NCBI GenBank assembly: GCA_934230415.1
Contig: CAKQEW010000002.1
Location: 1 to 64,000, forward strand
Length of the DNA: 64,000 nt
DNA from: an uncultured Alphaproteobacteria bacterium
GTDB lineage: Bacteria; Pseudomonadota; Alphaproteobacteria; Rs-D84
Direction: 5' to 3'
Shown: positions 1 to 8,124 of the stretch, piece after piece
Position numbering within the stretch: the first letter of the stretch is position 1
Layout of the letters: every line of letters begins with the position of its first letter
Made by a program: the position numbers and the translations under genes
The notes under the pieces: generated by a model
The model's database searches: none
What the model saw: the letters and a program-made list of their open reading frames with translations, nothing else
What the model was told of the DNA's origin: nothing

Positions 1-656
1 ACCCAATGTTGGGTCATCGTGGTTGCCGCTTGGCAATTACATACCCAGAAATCTGTGAAATGCAGACACGCGCGATTCTGTCGGCGGCATTGGAATGCCA
101 GGCCGCAGGCGTTTCTGTGCACCCAGAAATAGAGGTTCCGTTGGTTGGTTCCAAGAAGGAAGTTGACATCGTCAAGGCAGTTATTGATGCAACCGCCGAA
201 GAACTGTTTGCCGAAGCGGGCGCATCGGTCGCATACACCGTTGGTTCCATGATTGAATTGCCACGTGCGGCATTGTTGGCAAATGAAATCGCGGAAAGCT
301 GTGCGTTCTTTGAATTCGGTACAAACGATTTGACCCAGACGACATTGGGTATGTCCCGTGATGATACTGGTAAAATCTTGGACGAATACCGCGCACGTGG
401 CGTGTATGTCGCGGATCCATTTGCATCGGTTGATCAATTGGGTGTTGGCCTGTTGATAAAAGATGCAGTTGCCAAGGCGCGCGCGACCAAGGGTGATGAA
501 ATTCACCTGGGGGTTTGCGGTGAACATGGTGGTGATCCTGACTCTATTGAATTCTTCCACCGTGTTGGATTCAATTCAGTATCGTGCAGTCCGTTCCGCG
601 TGCCAATCGCACGTTTGGCGGCGGCGCAAGCAGCGGTTAAATTCCCGCGCAAATAA
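1..656 (+). CDS. ppdK: Pyruvate phosphate dikinase, C-terminal part (cut by window edge)
   Basis: PPDK interconverts pyruvate, ATP and phosphate with PEP, AMP and pyrophosphate in the cytoplasm. Only the C-terminal PEP/pyruvate-binding barrel is present. The frame is open from base 3 and begins with PMLGHRGCRL, the family motif usually preceded by Asn, so the first Met here is internal. Other family motifs are IELPRAALLA, the FGTNDLTQ active-site strand and GVCGEHGGDP, which carries the catalytic-Cys loop. The protein ends soon after SPFRVPIARLAAAQ, as usual for PPDK. A hairpin terminator follows directly. With pyk at 53.6 kb it suggests a reversible, pyrophosphate-linked PEP-pyruvate node. 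Identification is secure; the N-terminal ATP-grasp and phosphohistidine domains lie outside the window. Confidence 0.95.
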   Translation, partial: PMLGHRGCRLAITYPEICEMQTRAILSAALECQAAGVSVHPEIEVPLVGSKKEVDIVKAVIDATAEELFAEAGASVAYTVGSMIELPRAALLANEIAESCAFFEFGTNDLTQTTLGMSRDDTGKILDEYRARGVYVADPFASVDQLGVGLLIKDAVAKARATKGDEIHLGVCGEHGGDPDSIEFFHRVGFNSVSCSPFRVPIARLAAAQAAVKFPRK

Positions 657-687
657 AAAAATGCCCCATACGGGGCATTTTTTTATT
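657..687 (+). terminator. Rho-independent terminator of ppdK
   Basis: A 7-bp stem (atgcccc, 661-667, with ggggcat, 672-678) has a 4-base loop and is followed by a T run. It starts right after the ppdK stop codon. Confidence 0.9.
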
Positions 688-822
688 AGAGAGCAAAGTG
701 CAGAGAGCAGAGAGTAATGAAGTGTGCCATCCGGCGCACCTGCCTTTTACCGTCGTGGGCTAAGTTTCCCCCTTGGCTAGATAGGTGTCCGCGTCATTGC
801 TCTTTTTATCGTGGCTCTCTTT
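686..822. repeat. MITE-like intergenic inverted-repeat element, copy A
   Basis: This non-coding stretch starts with ttagagagcaaag and ends near 820 with gtcattgctctt and a degenerate inverted counterpart. It shares an ordered set of blocks with the copy at 4127-4302: gagagcag...taatgaagtg, a short hairpin around gcgcac, ccgtcg.ggg.taagtttcc, and gcgtcattgctct. Outer ends are purine-rich on the left and pyrimidine-rich on the right. It has no coding capacity and sits between a terminator and the next promoter. Confidence 0.6.
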
Positions 823-838
823 CTGGTAAAATTTGAAC

Positions 839-874
839 TTTAAGTTTATGTGTTTTGGTTGTATAATTTTGGGC
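839..874 (+). promoter_or_regulatory. Promoter of the PagL-like gene, leaderless type
   Basis: A perfect TATAAT lies at 862-867, only 7 bases before the ATG at 875. The -35 at 839-844 (tttaag, 17-bp spacer) is weak. There is no room for a Shine-Dalgarno site, so the transcript should start at or next to the start codon. Confidence 0.6.
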
Positions 875-1432
875 ATGAAAAAAGTTGCGTTGTTATCTTT
901 GATGTGTGCGTTGCCGGTTACGGCAATGGCGCAAACAAACCCGTTTTTCCCGGGTGATAAAATAAATTCCATCGGCGGATATGTTGCCCAGTCCACTGGC
1001 AGTGGCACACTGTTCAAATTGGTTGAACCGTGGCTGTGGGAATTTAATCCCCAGACATTGTTTATGTTTCAGTATGCCCAACCCACAGAAATTTTCCGCC
1101 TGCCGGCGCGAATAAACCTGAACTTTGTGCAAAATGTCGCGTACCACAGTGGACGTGGCCTGTCGTTCTTTGCTGCGGGTATTTCGTGGGATGTTGCGTT
1201 GTTACAATGGCGCGGGTTTTACACCGGAATTGGTATCGGGCCATACATGCGTGATTCACGTGATCGGTGGGTGTCATCACGTCTGGTATTTGGCGAACGG
1301 TTTTTCATTGGTCATAAAATCAGCGACAACATGACCGCTGAATTCTTTACCCAGCATTTTTCAAATGGTAATTTTACCGATCCAAACCTGGGCTTTAATT
1401 TTACCGGCGTTGCATTTCATTACAGCTTTTAA
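875..1432 (+). CDS. PagL-like lipid A 3-O-deacylase family outer-membrane protein
   Basis: The product is about 185 residues and probably an outer-membrane beta-barrel that trims the 3-O acyl chain of lipid A. The chosen ATG opens a clean signal peptide (MKKVALLSLMCALPVTAMAQ) and lies 7 bases from a perfect -10; the frame extends upstream but would lose that signal. The C-terminus has the PagL signature QHFSNGNFTDPN, with the catalytic His and Ser spaced as in the family, and ends in an aromatic residue (HYSF) typical of barrels. The position where Pseudomonas PagL has its third catalytic residue, Glu, is Asn here, so activity is uncertain. The family call rests on the signature and the barrel-like strand pattern. 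Confidence 0.72.
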   Translation: MKKVALLSLMCALPVTAMAQTNPFFPGDKINSIGGYVAQSTGSGTLFKLVEPWLWEFNPQTLFMFQYAQPTEIFRLPARINLNFVQNVAYHSGRGLSFFAAGISWDVALLQWRGFYTGIGIGPYMRDSRDRWVSSRLVFGERFFIGHKISDNMTAEFFTQHFSNGNFTDPNLGFNFTGVAFHYSF

Positions 1433-1475
1433 TTAGAGAGCATTGCACTCTGCGCTTTGCTCATTTCTCTATTTA
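1433..1475. repeat. Short remnant of the inverted-repeat element
   Basis: The stretch ttagagagcattgcactctg...ctttgctcatttctct resembles only the terminal parts of the elements at 686-822 and 4127-4302, with the middle missing. It may be a solo end or an internally deleted copy. Confidence 0.4.
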
Positions 1476-1500
1476 CAGCCCCCGGCAAAAATGTTATAAT
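1472..1500 (+). promoter_or_regulatory. Promoter TTTACA-17-TATAAT upstream of the first Cys-rich protein gene
   Basis: The -35 is TTTACA (1472-1477), the spacer is 17 bp and the -10 is a perfect TATAAT (1495-1500). It predicts a 5' leader of about 80 bases before the ATG at 1589. Confidence 0.75.
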
Positions 1501-1588
1501 TACAATAATAAAGGTGGATTCCATTTGGTGTTCGCCACGTCAAACAACGGGTTTTCTGGGGAAAATCCCCAAGAAGCGGGAGAATTTT

Positions 1589-4102
1589 ATGACAAGCCGT
1601 AACATCGCAGATTTTTGCAAAAATGCCATGGGTACTGTGTTCCTGTTGGCGGGTGCGTTTTTCGTTTGTTCTACATTGGTATCTATTCGTGCAGTGTTTG
1701 CTGACCCAATTGCACCGGTCGCCAGCATTGTGACAACCAGCACATCACCACGCGCGAACGCAACAAATTCGCGCCGCGTTTCATCCAGTACGGTTTCACG
1801 TCGCACGACAACCAACGCCGCAACAACCGCAAATGCAAATGCGGCGCGTGCGGTTGCATCGCGTGCAAATACGGGGCGTACAAACACCGCCGCCGCGTCG
1901 GCCAGTACATCACGCGGGGTTGTTGCGCGCGCAACAACAAACGCATCACGTGCGACAACGGCAAACACCGCGCGCAGCGTGCGCAGCCGTACCGCCACAA
2001 CAAATAATGCCCGCGTATCCCTGCAGGGCAGTGCAATTCGTGGCAACAAATCCACAACAACGTATACGTATTTGAGTAACAAGTTGTACACCGGCAATTA
2101 TTCAAACATCATTGATTCAACAACTGGTCTGATTTCGTCGGATGCGTATTCAAATTGCCTTGAATCATACTATACATGCATGGATGAAATTTGTACCGCA
2201 CGTAATGAATCCCAGGGGCGTTGCTCTTGCGCGGCACGTGCGAAATCATTTAACCAGGCAGAAACCGCACTGGAAACCGCGAACGAAGAATTGATAAAGG
2301 TCTCTGGCGAACTGGCATTGCTGATTGCGAACAAGGGCAAGGATGTGTCTGATGCGTTCCAGTTAACAGATGCAGAAAAGGTTATGAACTGTGTTTCGTG
2401 GCAGGAAATGAGCCAGAAATACGCAGGTGGCACGACAAAAGATGCTGACGGAAATGATTTGGCGGAACAATGGTGCCGGAATCATTCCATTTATGAGGCA
2501 AGCAAATGTGGCGCCAATACGCAGCCATCGTATTGCTCTGAGGCTGGAAATAATTTTGGGTTTGATTTAAAAAAGATTGACGGCTCGTCCAGTGATATTC
2601 TGGCACAGTTGCAGTCATGGGCAGACGCCAAGAACAAAGCGACAAGTATGATAACAAAAAGCAACACGACCTTGTTGAGTCAGTATACTGAAATTTCAGA
2701 CCTGGTTTCGGGTATGTATAATACTACAATTGATTCCAGCAGTGATAATAAGGCGTTGGACAATCTGGCAAACACATGGGGCTATGAACTGTTTGAATAC
2801 GCACACAACAATGTTTGCAGCCGCGTTTTGGATTCCTGCTTTAACGGTATATACGAGGCCTGTGGCACCCCACCATCGGGTGGCCGTTGTGCAAATTCGG
2901 CAACAACATCGTGCCCATATAACTATAACAGCCGGGTAACGGTTTCATCGGCTGGTGACGTTACACTGAATGAACGTGGCACCACCGGCACCACCAGCAG
3001 CAGCGCAACATGCTTTGGATATACATCAACATCTGGTGACCCGTATTCATCACTGCGTGGTCCGGTTGCCGATGCGCGCCGCAGCGTGATGCAGAAATAC
3101 CTGCTGGATGCGAACGCCGCATGTGACACATATGGTGAACAGTTGCGCAAGACCGCCCAGAACATCAGCTATCAAAAGACGGCTGCACAGCAGGCATTGC
3201 AACAGAAACGTCTGGAATTTGCAAACGAAGAAATTACAACACTTGCAACGAATTACCGCAGCGCAATCAGCAACTTTAATGAATGCTTGTCCGAATTGTT
3301 TGATTGCTATACGACCCAGGCGTCATCCAACAGTTCGTGGAGCACCAGCCGTATAAAAACATACTGCGCCCAGGTTGCAAACGTTCCGCATTGCTATGAA
3401 GAAATGATTTGCGGTGCACCAAATAATAAGTTGCAGGCTGTTATTTCTAATGACGCGGGTGACAAGACTGCGTGTGCAAATACCGACGAGTATGCTACAA
3501 ACACATGCCGTAACATAATCACAATGTCAGAAATATTGAGTGACAGTTACGCAAGTGGTGCGGTGATTGGTTCGGCGACCCAGCTGCGTGAACAGTGCCT
3601 GCAGAATATCGGTATCCAGGGTGTTCGTTCGTGGACCAAGACCGATAGTGGTGACGAATGGGATGATTCATCACGAGAAGTAAGTTGCAACGTTGTTCAT
3701 GCAACAAACGCCGTACGGACATGGAATGCAAGCACAAAAAGTTATGGTGATTGCCTGGTTCAGGCGTGTGCATCAGGGTACCAGGTTGCTAATGATAAAA
3801 AGTCATGCGTGGCCATAAAAGAACAGTGTGCCATTGCAAACGCAACCAGTGCAGCGCGTGTATGGAATGCCGGAACAGGAACCTATGGCGATTGCCTTGT
3901 GGACAGCTGTGCATCAGGATACCAGGCGTCTGACGATGCAAAGTCATGTATCCTGACAGAGGCGACTTGCAGTGTAGCACATGCTGTCAAAGCCACCCAG
4001 ACATGGAACCCGATTACCAAGAGTTATGGTGATTGCCTGGTTCAATCATGTCAATCAGAGTATGAAGTATCCGCAGACGGAAAATCGTGCGAGAAAAAAT
4101 AA
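1589..4102 (+). CDS. Large secreted Cys-rich protein with Thr/Ala/Arg/Asn-rich stalk and C-terminal repeats
   Basis: The product is about 837 residues and of unknown function, probably exported and surface-exposed or periplasmic. The ATG follows a gggag ribosome site. Residues 1-38 look like a long signal peptide ending VFA before DP. Residues of about 45-155 are low complexity, rich in Thr, Ala, Asn, Arg and Ser. Then comes a Cys-rich domain starting with YYTCMDEIC and RCSCAARAK, and helical Gln/Ala-rich stretches with paired Cys. The last 135 residues are three tandem repeats with a WN...YGDCLV..C core. The gene at 5144 shares the stalk-plus-CMD..C...RCSC layout, so the two are paralogues flanking rplU-rpmA. 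Disulfide bonding and an adhesin or coat role are inference. Confidence 0.8.
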   Translation: MTSRNIADFCKNAMGTVFLLAGAFFVCSTLVSIRAVFADPIAPVASIVTTSTSPRANATNSRRVSSSTVSRRTTTNAATTANANAARAVASRANTGRTNTAAASASTSRGVVARATTNASRATTANTARSVRSRTATTNNARVSLQGSAIRGNKSTTTYTYLSNKLYTGNYSNIIDSTTGLISSDAYSNCLESYYTCMDEICTARNESQGRCSCAARAKSFNQAETALETANEELIKVSGELALLIANKGKDVSDAFQLTDAEKVMNCVSWQEMSQKYAGGTTKDADGNDLAEQWCRNHSIYEASKCGANTQPSYCSEAGNNFGFDLKKIDGSSSDILAQLQSWADAKNKATSMITKSNTTLLSQYTEISDLVSGMYNTTIDSSSDNKALDNLANTWGYELFEYAHNNVCSRVLDSCFNGIYEACGTPPSGGRCANSATTSCPYNYNSRVTVSSAGDVTLNERGTTGTTSSSATCFGYTSTSGDPYSSLRGPVADARRSVMQKYLLDANAACDTYGEQLRKTAQNISYQKTAAQQALQQKRLEFANEEITTLATNYRSAISNFNECLSELFDCYTTQASSNSSWSTSRIKTYCAQVANVPHCYEEMICGAPNNKLQAVISNDAGDKTACANTDEYATNTCRNIITMSEILSDSYASGAVIGSATQLREQCLQNIGIQGVRSWTKTDSGDEWDDSSREVSCNVVHATNAVRTWNASTKSYGDCLVQACASGYQVANDKKSCVAIKEQCAIANATSAARVWNAGTGTYGDCLVDSCASGYQASDDAKSCILTEATCSVAHAVKATQTWNPITKSYGDCLVQSCQSEYEVSADGKSCEKK
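3686..4092 (+). repeat. Three tandem coding repeats of about 45 codons
   Basis: Each unit encodes Cys, about 10 residues, a Trp-Asn, then YGDCLV, a second Cys pair and an Asp-x-Lys-Ser-Cys end. The units begin at CNVVHATNAV, CAIANATSAA and CSVAHAVKAT. Fixed Cys spacing suggests small disulfide-stabilised modules at the C-terminus of the protein. Confidence 0.85.
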
Positions 4103-4129
4103 AAAACGCGCCATCGGCGCGTTTTTTAT
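4101..4129 (+). terminator. Rho-independent terminator
   Basis: An 8-bp stem aacgcgcc/ggcgcgtt (4105-4112 with 4116-4123) has loop atc and a T run. The same hairpin recurs after rpmA. Confidence 0.9.
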
Positions 4130-4302
4130 TAAAGCAAAGAGTAGAGAGCGGAGAGCAATGAAGTGCGCCATTGGCGCACTTGTTTTTTTCCGTCGCGGGG
4201 TAAGTTTCCTCCTGTGGAGGAGTCCCGCGCAGCGGGGTGGTGGTCTTTTTAGTTGTCCCCGCGGGGGCGTCATTGCTCTCTACTCTTTGCTCTCTTTATT
4301 AA
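4127..4302. repeat. MITE-like inverted-repeat element, copy B (most intact)
   Basis: The left end (4130-4161) and right end (4270-4300) are inverted repeats sharing a perfect 17-base core, agcaaagagtagagagc, plus an aatga block. The interior is full of small hairpins (gtgcgccattggcgcac, ctcctgtggaggag, a gc-rich dyad near 4225-4265) and codes for nothing obvious. It fills the gap between the preceding terminator and the rplU promoter. No flanking target duplication is clear. Confidence 0.7.
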
Positions 4303-4331
4303 CGATTTGTTGTAAAATTTCGTCAAAATGC

Positions 4332-4359
4332 TTGACTTTTTGTAAAAAAATGTTAATTT
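4332..4359 (+). promoter_or_regulatory. rplU-rpmA promoter
   Basis: TTGACT (4332-4337), a 16-bp spacer and TAATTT preceded by a TG-type extension give a plausible strong promoter. It predicts a leader of roughly 50 bases before rplU. Confidence 0.6.
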
Positions 4360-4414
4360 TGTAGCAAGTTTTAGACAAAACGCAGAACAAGAACAATATA
4401 CAAGAGAAAGAAAT

Positions 4415-4714
4415 ATGAGCAATTTTGCAATCTTTCAAACCGGTGGCAAACAGTATCGCGTCCAGGCAGGCGATGTTGTAAAGGTTGAAAAACTGAATGC
4501 CGAAGGTTCGGTTGAATTTGACCAGGTTTTGATGATTGATGACAAAATCGGCACACCATTTATTGATGGTGCCAAGGTTATTGCCACAGTCGTTGAACAG
4601 AAACGCGCTGACAAGGTTTTGGTGTTCAAGAAAAAACGCCGCCAGAACTATCGCCGCACACGTGGCCATCGTCAGTATATCACTGTTGTGAAAATTACAG
4701 AGATTAAAGGCTAA
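4415..4714 (+). CDS. rplU: 50S ribosomal protein L21
   Basis: The product is 99 residues, normal for bL21, which binds 23S rRNA in the large subunit. The N-terminus MSNFAIFQTGGKQYRVQAGD and the basic KKKRRQNYRRTRGHRQ segment near residue 75 are characteristic. Start context is agaaagaaatATG. rpmA follows after 11 bases, the standard rplU-rpmA pair; obgE, often third, is absent. The Cys-rich paralogue genes lie on both sides of the pair. Confidence 0.97.
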   Translation: MSNFAIFQTGGKQYRVQAGDVVKVEKLNAEGSVEFDQVLMIDDKIGTPFIDGAKVIATVVEQKRADKVLVFKKKRRQNYRRTRGHRQYITVVKITEIKG

Positions 4715-4725
4715 GGAGTTTAATT

Positions 4726-4986
4726 ATGGCACACAAGAAAGCAGGTTCGGCGACCACTAATGGACGCGACTCGGCCGGACGCCGTTTAGGTGTTAAGAAA
4801 TCCGGTGGCAGCCGTGTCATCCCAGGCAACATCATCATTCGCCAGCGTGGCACATCTGTGCATCCGGGCTTGAATGTCGGCATGGGCAAAGATCACACAT
4901 TGTTCGCAAAAATCGCGGGCATCGTGAAATTCAAGAAAGGTTTGGGCGATCGCAAGACCGTTTCCGTTGAACCAGAAGCAAAATAA
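4726..4986 (+). CDS. rpmA: 50S ribosomal protein L27
   Basis: The product is 86 residues with the classic start MAHKKAGSATTNGRDS and core RQRGTSVHPG..VGMGKDHTL. bL27 reaches the peptidyl-transferase centre through its N-terminal tail. Here the tail starts directly with AHKK, the usual Gram-negative form without the cleavable extension seen in Firmicutes. A good ribosome site (aaggag) precedes the ATG, and the operon ends in a hairpin terminator. Confidence 0.97.
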   Translation: MAHKKAGSATTNGRDSAGRRLGVKKSGGSRVIPGNIIIRQRGTSVHPGLNVGMGKDHTLFAKIAGIVKFKKGLGDRKTVSVEPEAK

Positions 4987-5015
4987 AAAACGCGCCATCG
5001 GCGCGTTTTTTTATT
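4985..5015 (+). terminator. Terminator of rplU-rpmA
   Basis: An aacgcgcc/ggcgcgtt stem (4989-4996 with 5000-5007), loop atc and a T run, with the same stem as at 4105-4123. Confidence 0.9.
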
Positions 5016-5082
5016 AGAGCATAGATAACAGATAGTGCGCCCAGGCGCACTTCTTTGCTCTCTCTGGCGGAGCGTCAGTGGA
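5013..5082. repeat. Degenerate copy of the inverted-repeat element
   Basis: attagagcatagataacagatag, a gtgcgcccaggcgcac hairpin and ctttgctctctctgg correspond to the left end, first internal hairpin and right end of copy B with most of the interior deleted. It lies directly after a terminator, as the other copies do. Confidence 0.5.
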
Positions 5083-5104
5083 GACGGATATTTTAACTTT
5101 CATC

Positions 5105-5133
5105 TTTTATGTGGCGGATACTTGTGATATAAT
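5105..5133 (+). promoter_or_regulatory. Promoter of the second Cys-rich protein gene
   Basis: A perfect TATAAT at 5128-5133 ends 10 bases before the ATG at 5144. The -35 (ttttat) is weak. The spacing leaves almost no leader. Confidence 0.5.
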
Positions 5134-5143
5134 TATGCCAAGA

Positions 5144-7357
5144 ATGAAAAAGTTTCTGACCTGTTTTATTGCGTTGGCATGTTTTGCGCCGGCGGCGTTT
5201 GCCGCCGATACGTCTGGCGCATCATCGCGTGTAATGTCATCGTCGTCGGACACTGGGCGCGCAACATCGGCGCGTGGTGATTTGGCGACATCCGCGATAT
5301 CACGCACAACATCGCGAACCACATCGGACAAAAACACAAATATGCGCAGTGGTGTTACCCAGACCACAACCAGCACGCGCAACGCAACCGCGGCGGCACG
5401 CGCCAATGCGGGGATACCCGTGAACAATAATCGTACGGGATTGGATGCCGCGGTCAATACCGTCGGGCGCAGTACCCGGACCCAGGCGGCCACCGCGGCC
5501 AGCAATGTTGCGGCGCGTCGTGCGGGATTGGTTCTGCGGCCATCCACCACAGAGGTTGGCGGTCGTGCCAAAATTTCCGGTACCGAATTACAGACCGGTT
5601 CCAACATGGCGTCTGAAATCAGAAATGTTACATCGCGTGCGGCAACAAAAACAGTCAGCGCAGAATCTATTGCAGAGGCAAAAGAACGCCTGGAACAAAC
5701 CGCCAGTTTGAACAAATCATGCCAGGAACAGTATAACGATTGTATGGATCAATTCTGTGCGGTGATTGACGCAAATCAAAAACGGTGCAGTTGCAGTGCC
5801 AACCTGTCCAAGTATACCAAGGTGGAAACCGCGGTCAAGGATGCCAATACCCAGTTGAACGAGGTTGCCCAACGTATCCGTTATGTCGGCCTGTCGGCGG
5901 ACGAAATTCGTGCGATTATGACCGCGACCGAGGCCGAAGAAACTCTGTCCGGCACCACGGATACCAGTGAAACACGCAGTATGTTGGACGAAATAGAAAA
6001 ACTGATAAAGGATCCGACCAGTTCGTCATCATATGCGGCGGATACATCAACCGGCCTGGACATGGATTTGGATTTTTCGTCAGAGGCGGATATATTTAAT
6101 CTGGATTTCTTGAATACCAGCACCAGCAGTTTTTCAAACCTGCGCGGGACCGAATTATACAACGCGGCGAAAAAACGTTGCAATACGGTACTGTCACAAT
6201 GTAAAGAGGTTGGTGCCACATCGCAACAGATTACTGGTAATTATGACCTGGCCATTGACAAGGATTGTATTGCGTATGAACAGGGCCTGACCAAAATGAA
6301 CGAAACATTGGTTTCCAATGTGCGCAGTGCAAATCGTATGTTGCAAAAGGCGCGTCTGGCCGTGTTGCAGAACAAAAACCAATATGATGCCAAGGGATGT
6401 ATCAGTGCGCTGGATGCATGTATGACCGATGACATGGTTTGTGGCGACGATTATGCAAAGTGCCTGGACCCGACCAAAACATACATTGATGAAAATGGCA
6501 GTGTTGTCCTGGGCCAGGATATAACCAAGATTACAGATTTTATGGATGGGTACAATAATGCCGATGTGAATGCCGAAACCCTGGCGGATGCATATGGTAC
6601 CAAGGTATCTGTGGCCGATTGTGCCACGGACAGCAATGGCAAGTGCGTTATTAAATACCTGTTGCAGAAAATTGGAATAAAGCAAAAGGTCACAGACGAG
6701 GGATTATGTCGCGCGGTTCTGGATAAATGCCAGGCGTACACATATGACGCAAATGAAAACTATAAACCATATAATGATATTGTTGTGAATTATATTCAGC
6801 GTGCAATGGTTAATATCCGTGCCGCCCAGCGCCAGGTTATATCTGATTATGCGTCATCGTGTATGGTTGATATCGCATCTTGCTATAACCAACAGGTAAC
6901 CCAGGTTAATGCATGGTCATCGGCCGCCAGTGTCAGCAGTGTGTACAACGTGATGCGCGGCGCATGCCGTAATGTTGCGTTGACGTGTGCATATGCCGTC
7001 TTTGATGGTGACCCAGACAGTTGCCCGACGGATGGAACGGATACAGGCAATGCAAAATGCATAAACAAGATTTCTGAAATGTTCTATCAGTCATTATTGT
7101 GTCCAACCAATTCAACGTACTATCCTGATGGTGGCGTGGCCGGCGTGAAAGGATTTGTGAACGATAAATGTCAATGTAATGACGGGTACAAGGTTTCCAG
7201 TGGCCAGTGCGTTATTGCCACATGTACAAACGGATCATATAAAGCGGGCGCGTGCGAATGTAATACCGGCTTTGAAATGGGTACGGACGGCACATGCGTT
7301 GCGAAGTCCGCTGGTTCTGAAACAGATGATTCCGGGACTGATGATTCTGGTGAATAA
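5144..7357 (+). CDS. Large secreted Cys-rich protein, paralogue of the 1589-4102 product
   Basis: The product is about 737 residues, of unknown function. The start at 5144 gives a textbook signal peptide, MKKFLTCFIALACFAPAAFA, cleaved before ADT; an ATG at 5135 adds only three residues. Residues of about 21-160 are a Ser/Thr/Ala/Arg-rich stalk. A Cys-rich domain then opens with YNDCMDQFC and RCSCSANLSKYTKVETA, alignable by eye with YYTCMDEIC and RCSCAARAK of the other protein. Several Cys pairs follow in helical context. The C-terminus has EGF-like Cys spacing (CQCNDGYKVSSGQC, CECNTGFEMGTDGTC) and an acidic Ser/Asp/Thr tail. It is probably an exported, disulfide-rich envelope or surface protein; the role is unknown. 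Confidence 0.8.
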   Translation: MKKFLTCFIALACFAPAAFAADTSGASSRVMSSSSDTGRATSARGDLATSAISRTTSRTTSDKNTNMRSGVTQTTTSTRNATAAARANAGIPVNNNRTGLDAAVNTVGRSTRTQAATAASNVAARRAGLVLRPSTTEVGGRAKISGTELQTGSNMASEIRNVTSRAATKTVSAESIAEAKERLEQTASLNKSCQEQYNDCMDQFCAVIDANQKRCSCSANLSKYTKVETAVKDANTQLNEVAQRIRYVGLSADEIRAIMTATEAEETLSGTTDTSETRSMLDEIEKLIKDPTSSSSYAADTSTGLDMDLDFSSEADIFNLDFLNTSTSSFSNLRGTELYNAAKKRCNTVLSQCKEVGATSQQITGNYDLAIDKDCIAYEQGLTKMNETLVSNVRSANRMLQKARLAVLQNKNQYDAKGCISALDACMTDDMVCGDDYAKCLDPTKTYIDENGSVVLGQDITKITDFMDGYNNADVNAETLADAYGTKVSVADCATDSNGKCVIKYLLQKIGIKQKVTDEGLCRAVLDKCQAYTYDANENYKPYNDIVVNYIQRAMVNIRAAQRQVISDYASSCMVDIASCYNQQVTQVNAWSSAASVSSVYNVMRGACRNVALTCAYAVFDGDPDSCPTDGTDTGNAKCINKISEMFYQSLLCPTNSTYYPDGGVAGVKGFVNDKCQCNDGYKVSSGQCVIATCTNGSYKAGACECNTGFEMGTDGTCVAKSAGSETDDSGTDDSGE

Positions 7358-7358
7358 A

Positions 7359-7388
7359 AAAAACGCCCATTTGGGCGTTTTCTTATTT
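7359..7388. terminator. Bidirectional terminator between the Cys-rich gene and dnaQ
   Basis: The stem aaacgccc/gggcgttt (7361-7368 with 7373-7380) is flanked by A and T runs on both sides and serves the convergent genes. It abuts the dnaQ stop. Confidence 0.85.
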
Positions 7389-8060
7389 ATTAATTGTTTC
7401 CATAAATTTATTGTGATTTTCCAATTCGTCCGCATGTGCAGGGAATTCGCGATGCGGAAAATCCGCGCCGATTTTTGGATGCTTTAAAAACGCGGCATGT
7501 TGTTCGGCAATAATGTCTGCAATATCTGGCGCTGGGGCGGTGTTTTCCAGTTCCTTGTACACCTTGGCCAGAATTTCCGCGTCAATTAATGCGCCGTGTG
7601 CATCGGCACGTGCGGTCAGTGATATGCCATACCATTTCGCCAATGCGTCCAGTGAATAACTCTTTGGACCAAATACGCGGTTACGCGCAATCACAATAGA
7701 ATCCAATTGCCGGTCGCGTGATATCGTCGGCAGGTTTAACATTTCTAGTTCGTGATTGATAAATGGAAAGTCAAAGTCAATCCCGTTGTGCGCAACCAGT
7801 GGGGCGTCCCCAATGAATTCCAGAAAACGTGGCGCAACAACGGACATTTTTGGTTTGTCTTCCAAAAACGCATTGGAAATTTTATGAACCATATACGTTT
7901 CGGGAGGAATAATTTTACCTTCGGGATTAATGTATTCATGAAATGTGTTATCGGTAATTTGGCCATCAATCATTTCAACCGCACCAATTTCAATACAGCG
8001 GTCACCCCGCATATATTCAAATCCGGTTGTTTCAATATCAAAGCATATAACACGTCCCAT
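7383..8060 (-). CDS. dnaQ: DNA polymerase III epsilon-type 3'-5' exonuclease
   Basis: The product is 225 residues, a normal length for epsilon, the proofreading exonuclease of the replicase. DEDDh motifs are in order: CFDIETTGFE (Exo I, residues 6-15), VAHNGIDFDFPFINHEL (Exo II, about 90) and a His-Gly-Ala-x-x-Asp motif (ADAHGALIDAEIL, about 155-165). A short tail after the nuclease domain, with a possible polymerase-binding segment, fits epsilon rather than a helicase-linked exonuclease. The ATG is preceded by a gggaac site on the minus strand. Its upstream region is shared with the divergent helicase gene. Confidence 0.9.
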   Translation of the reverse strand: MGRVICFDIETTGFEYMRGDRCIEIGAVEMIDGQITDNTFHEYINPEGKIIPPETYMVHKISNAFLEDKPKMSVVAPRFLEFIGDAPLVAHNGIDFDFPFINHELEMLNLPTISRDRQLDSIVIARNRVFGPKSYSLDALAKWYGISLTARADAHGALIDAEILAKVYKELENTAPAPDIADIIAEQHAAFLKHPKIGADFPHREFPAHADELENHNKFMETINK

Positions 8061-8089
8061 AATCTGTTCCCATTTGTTAAAATATATTT

Positions 8090-8118
8090 TTGAATCTTGG
8101 CTGCGCGTGTATTATAAT
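8090..8118 (+). promoter_or_regulatory. Strong leaderless promoter of the UvrD-type helicase
   Basis: TTGAAT (8090-8095), a 17-bp spacer and a perfect TATAAT (8113-8118), followed after 6 bases by the GTG start at 8125. This is the clearest leaderless arrangement in the window. An out-of-frame ATG at 8121 opens only nine codons. Confidence 0.75.
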
Positions 8119-8124
8119 GAATGC

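Noticed and set aside
1540..2097. Long minus-strand frames opposite the stalk region of the first Cys-rich protein (also 5107-5715)
   Set aside because: They mirror low-complexity Thr/Ala/Arg codons, give Val/Ala/Arg-rich products and have no ribosome site.
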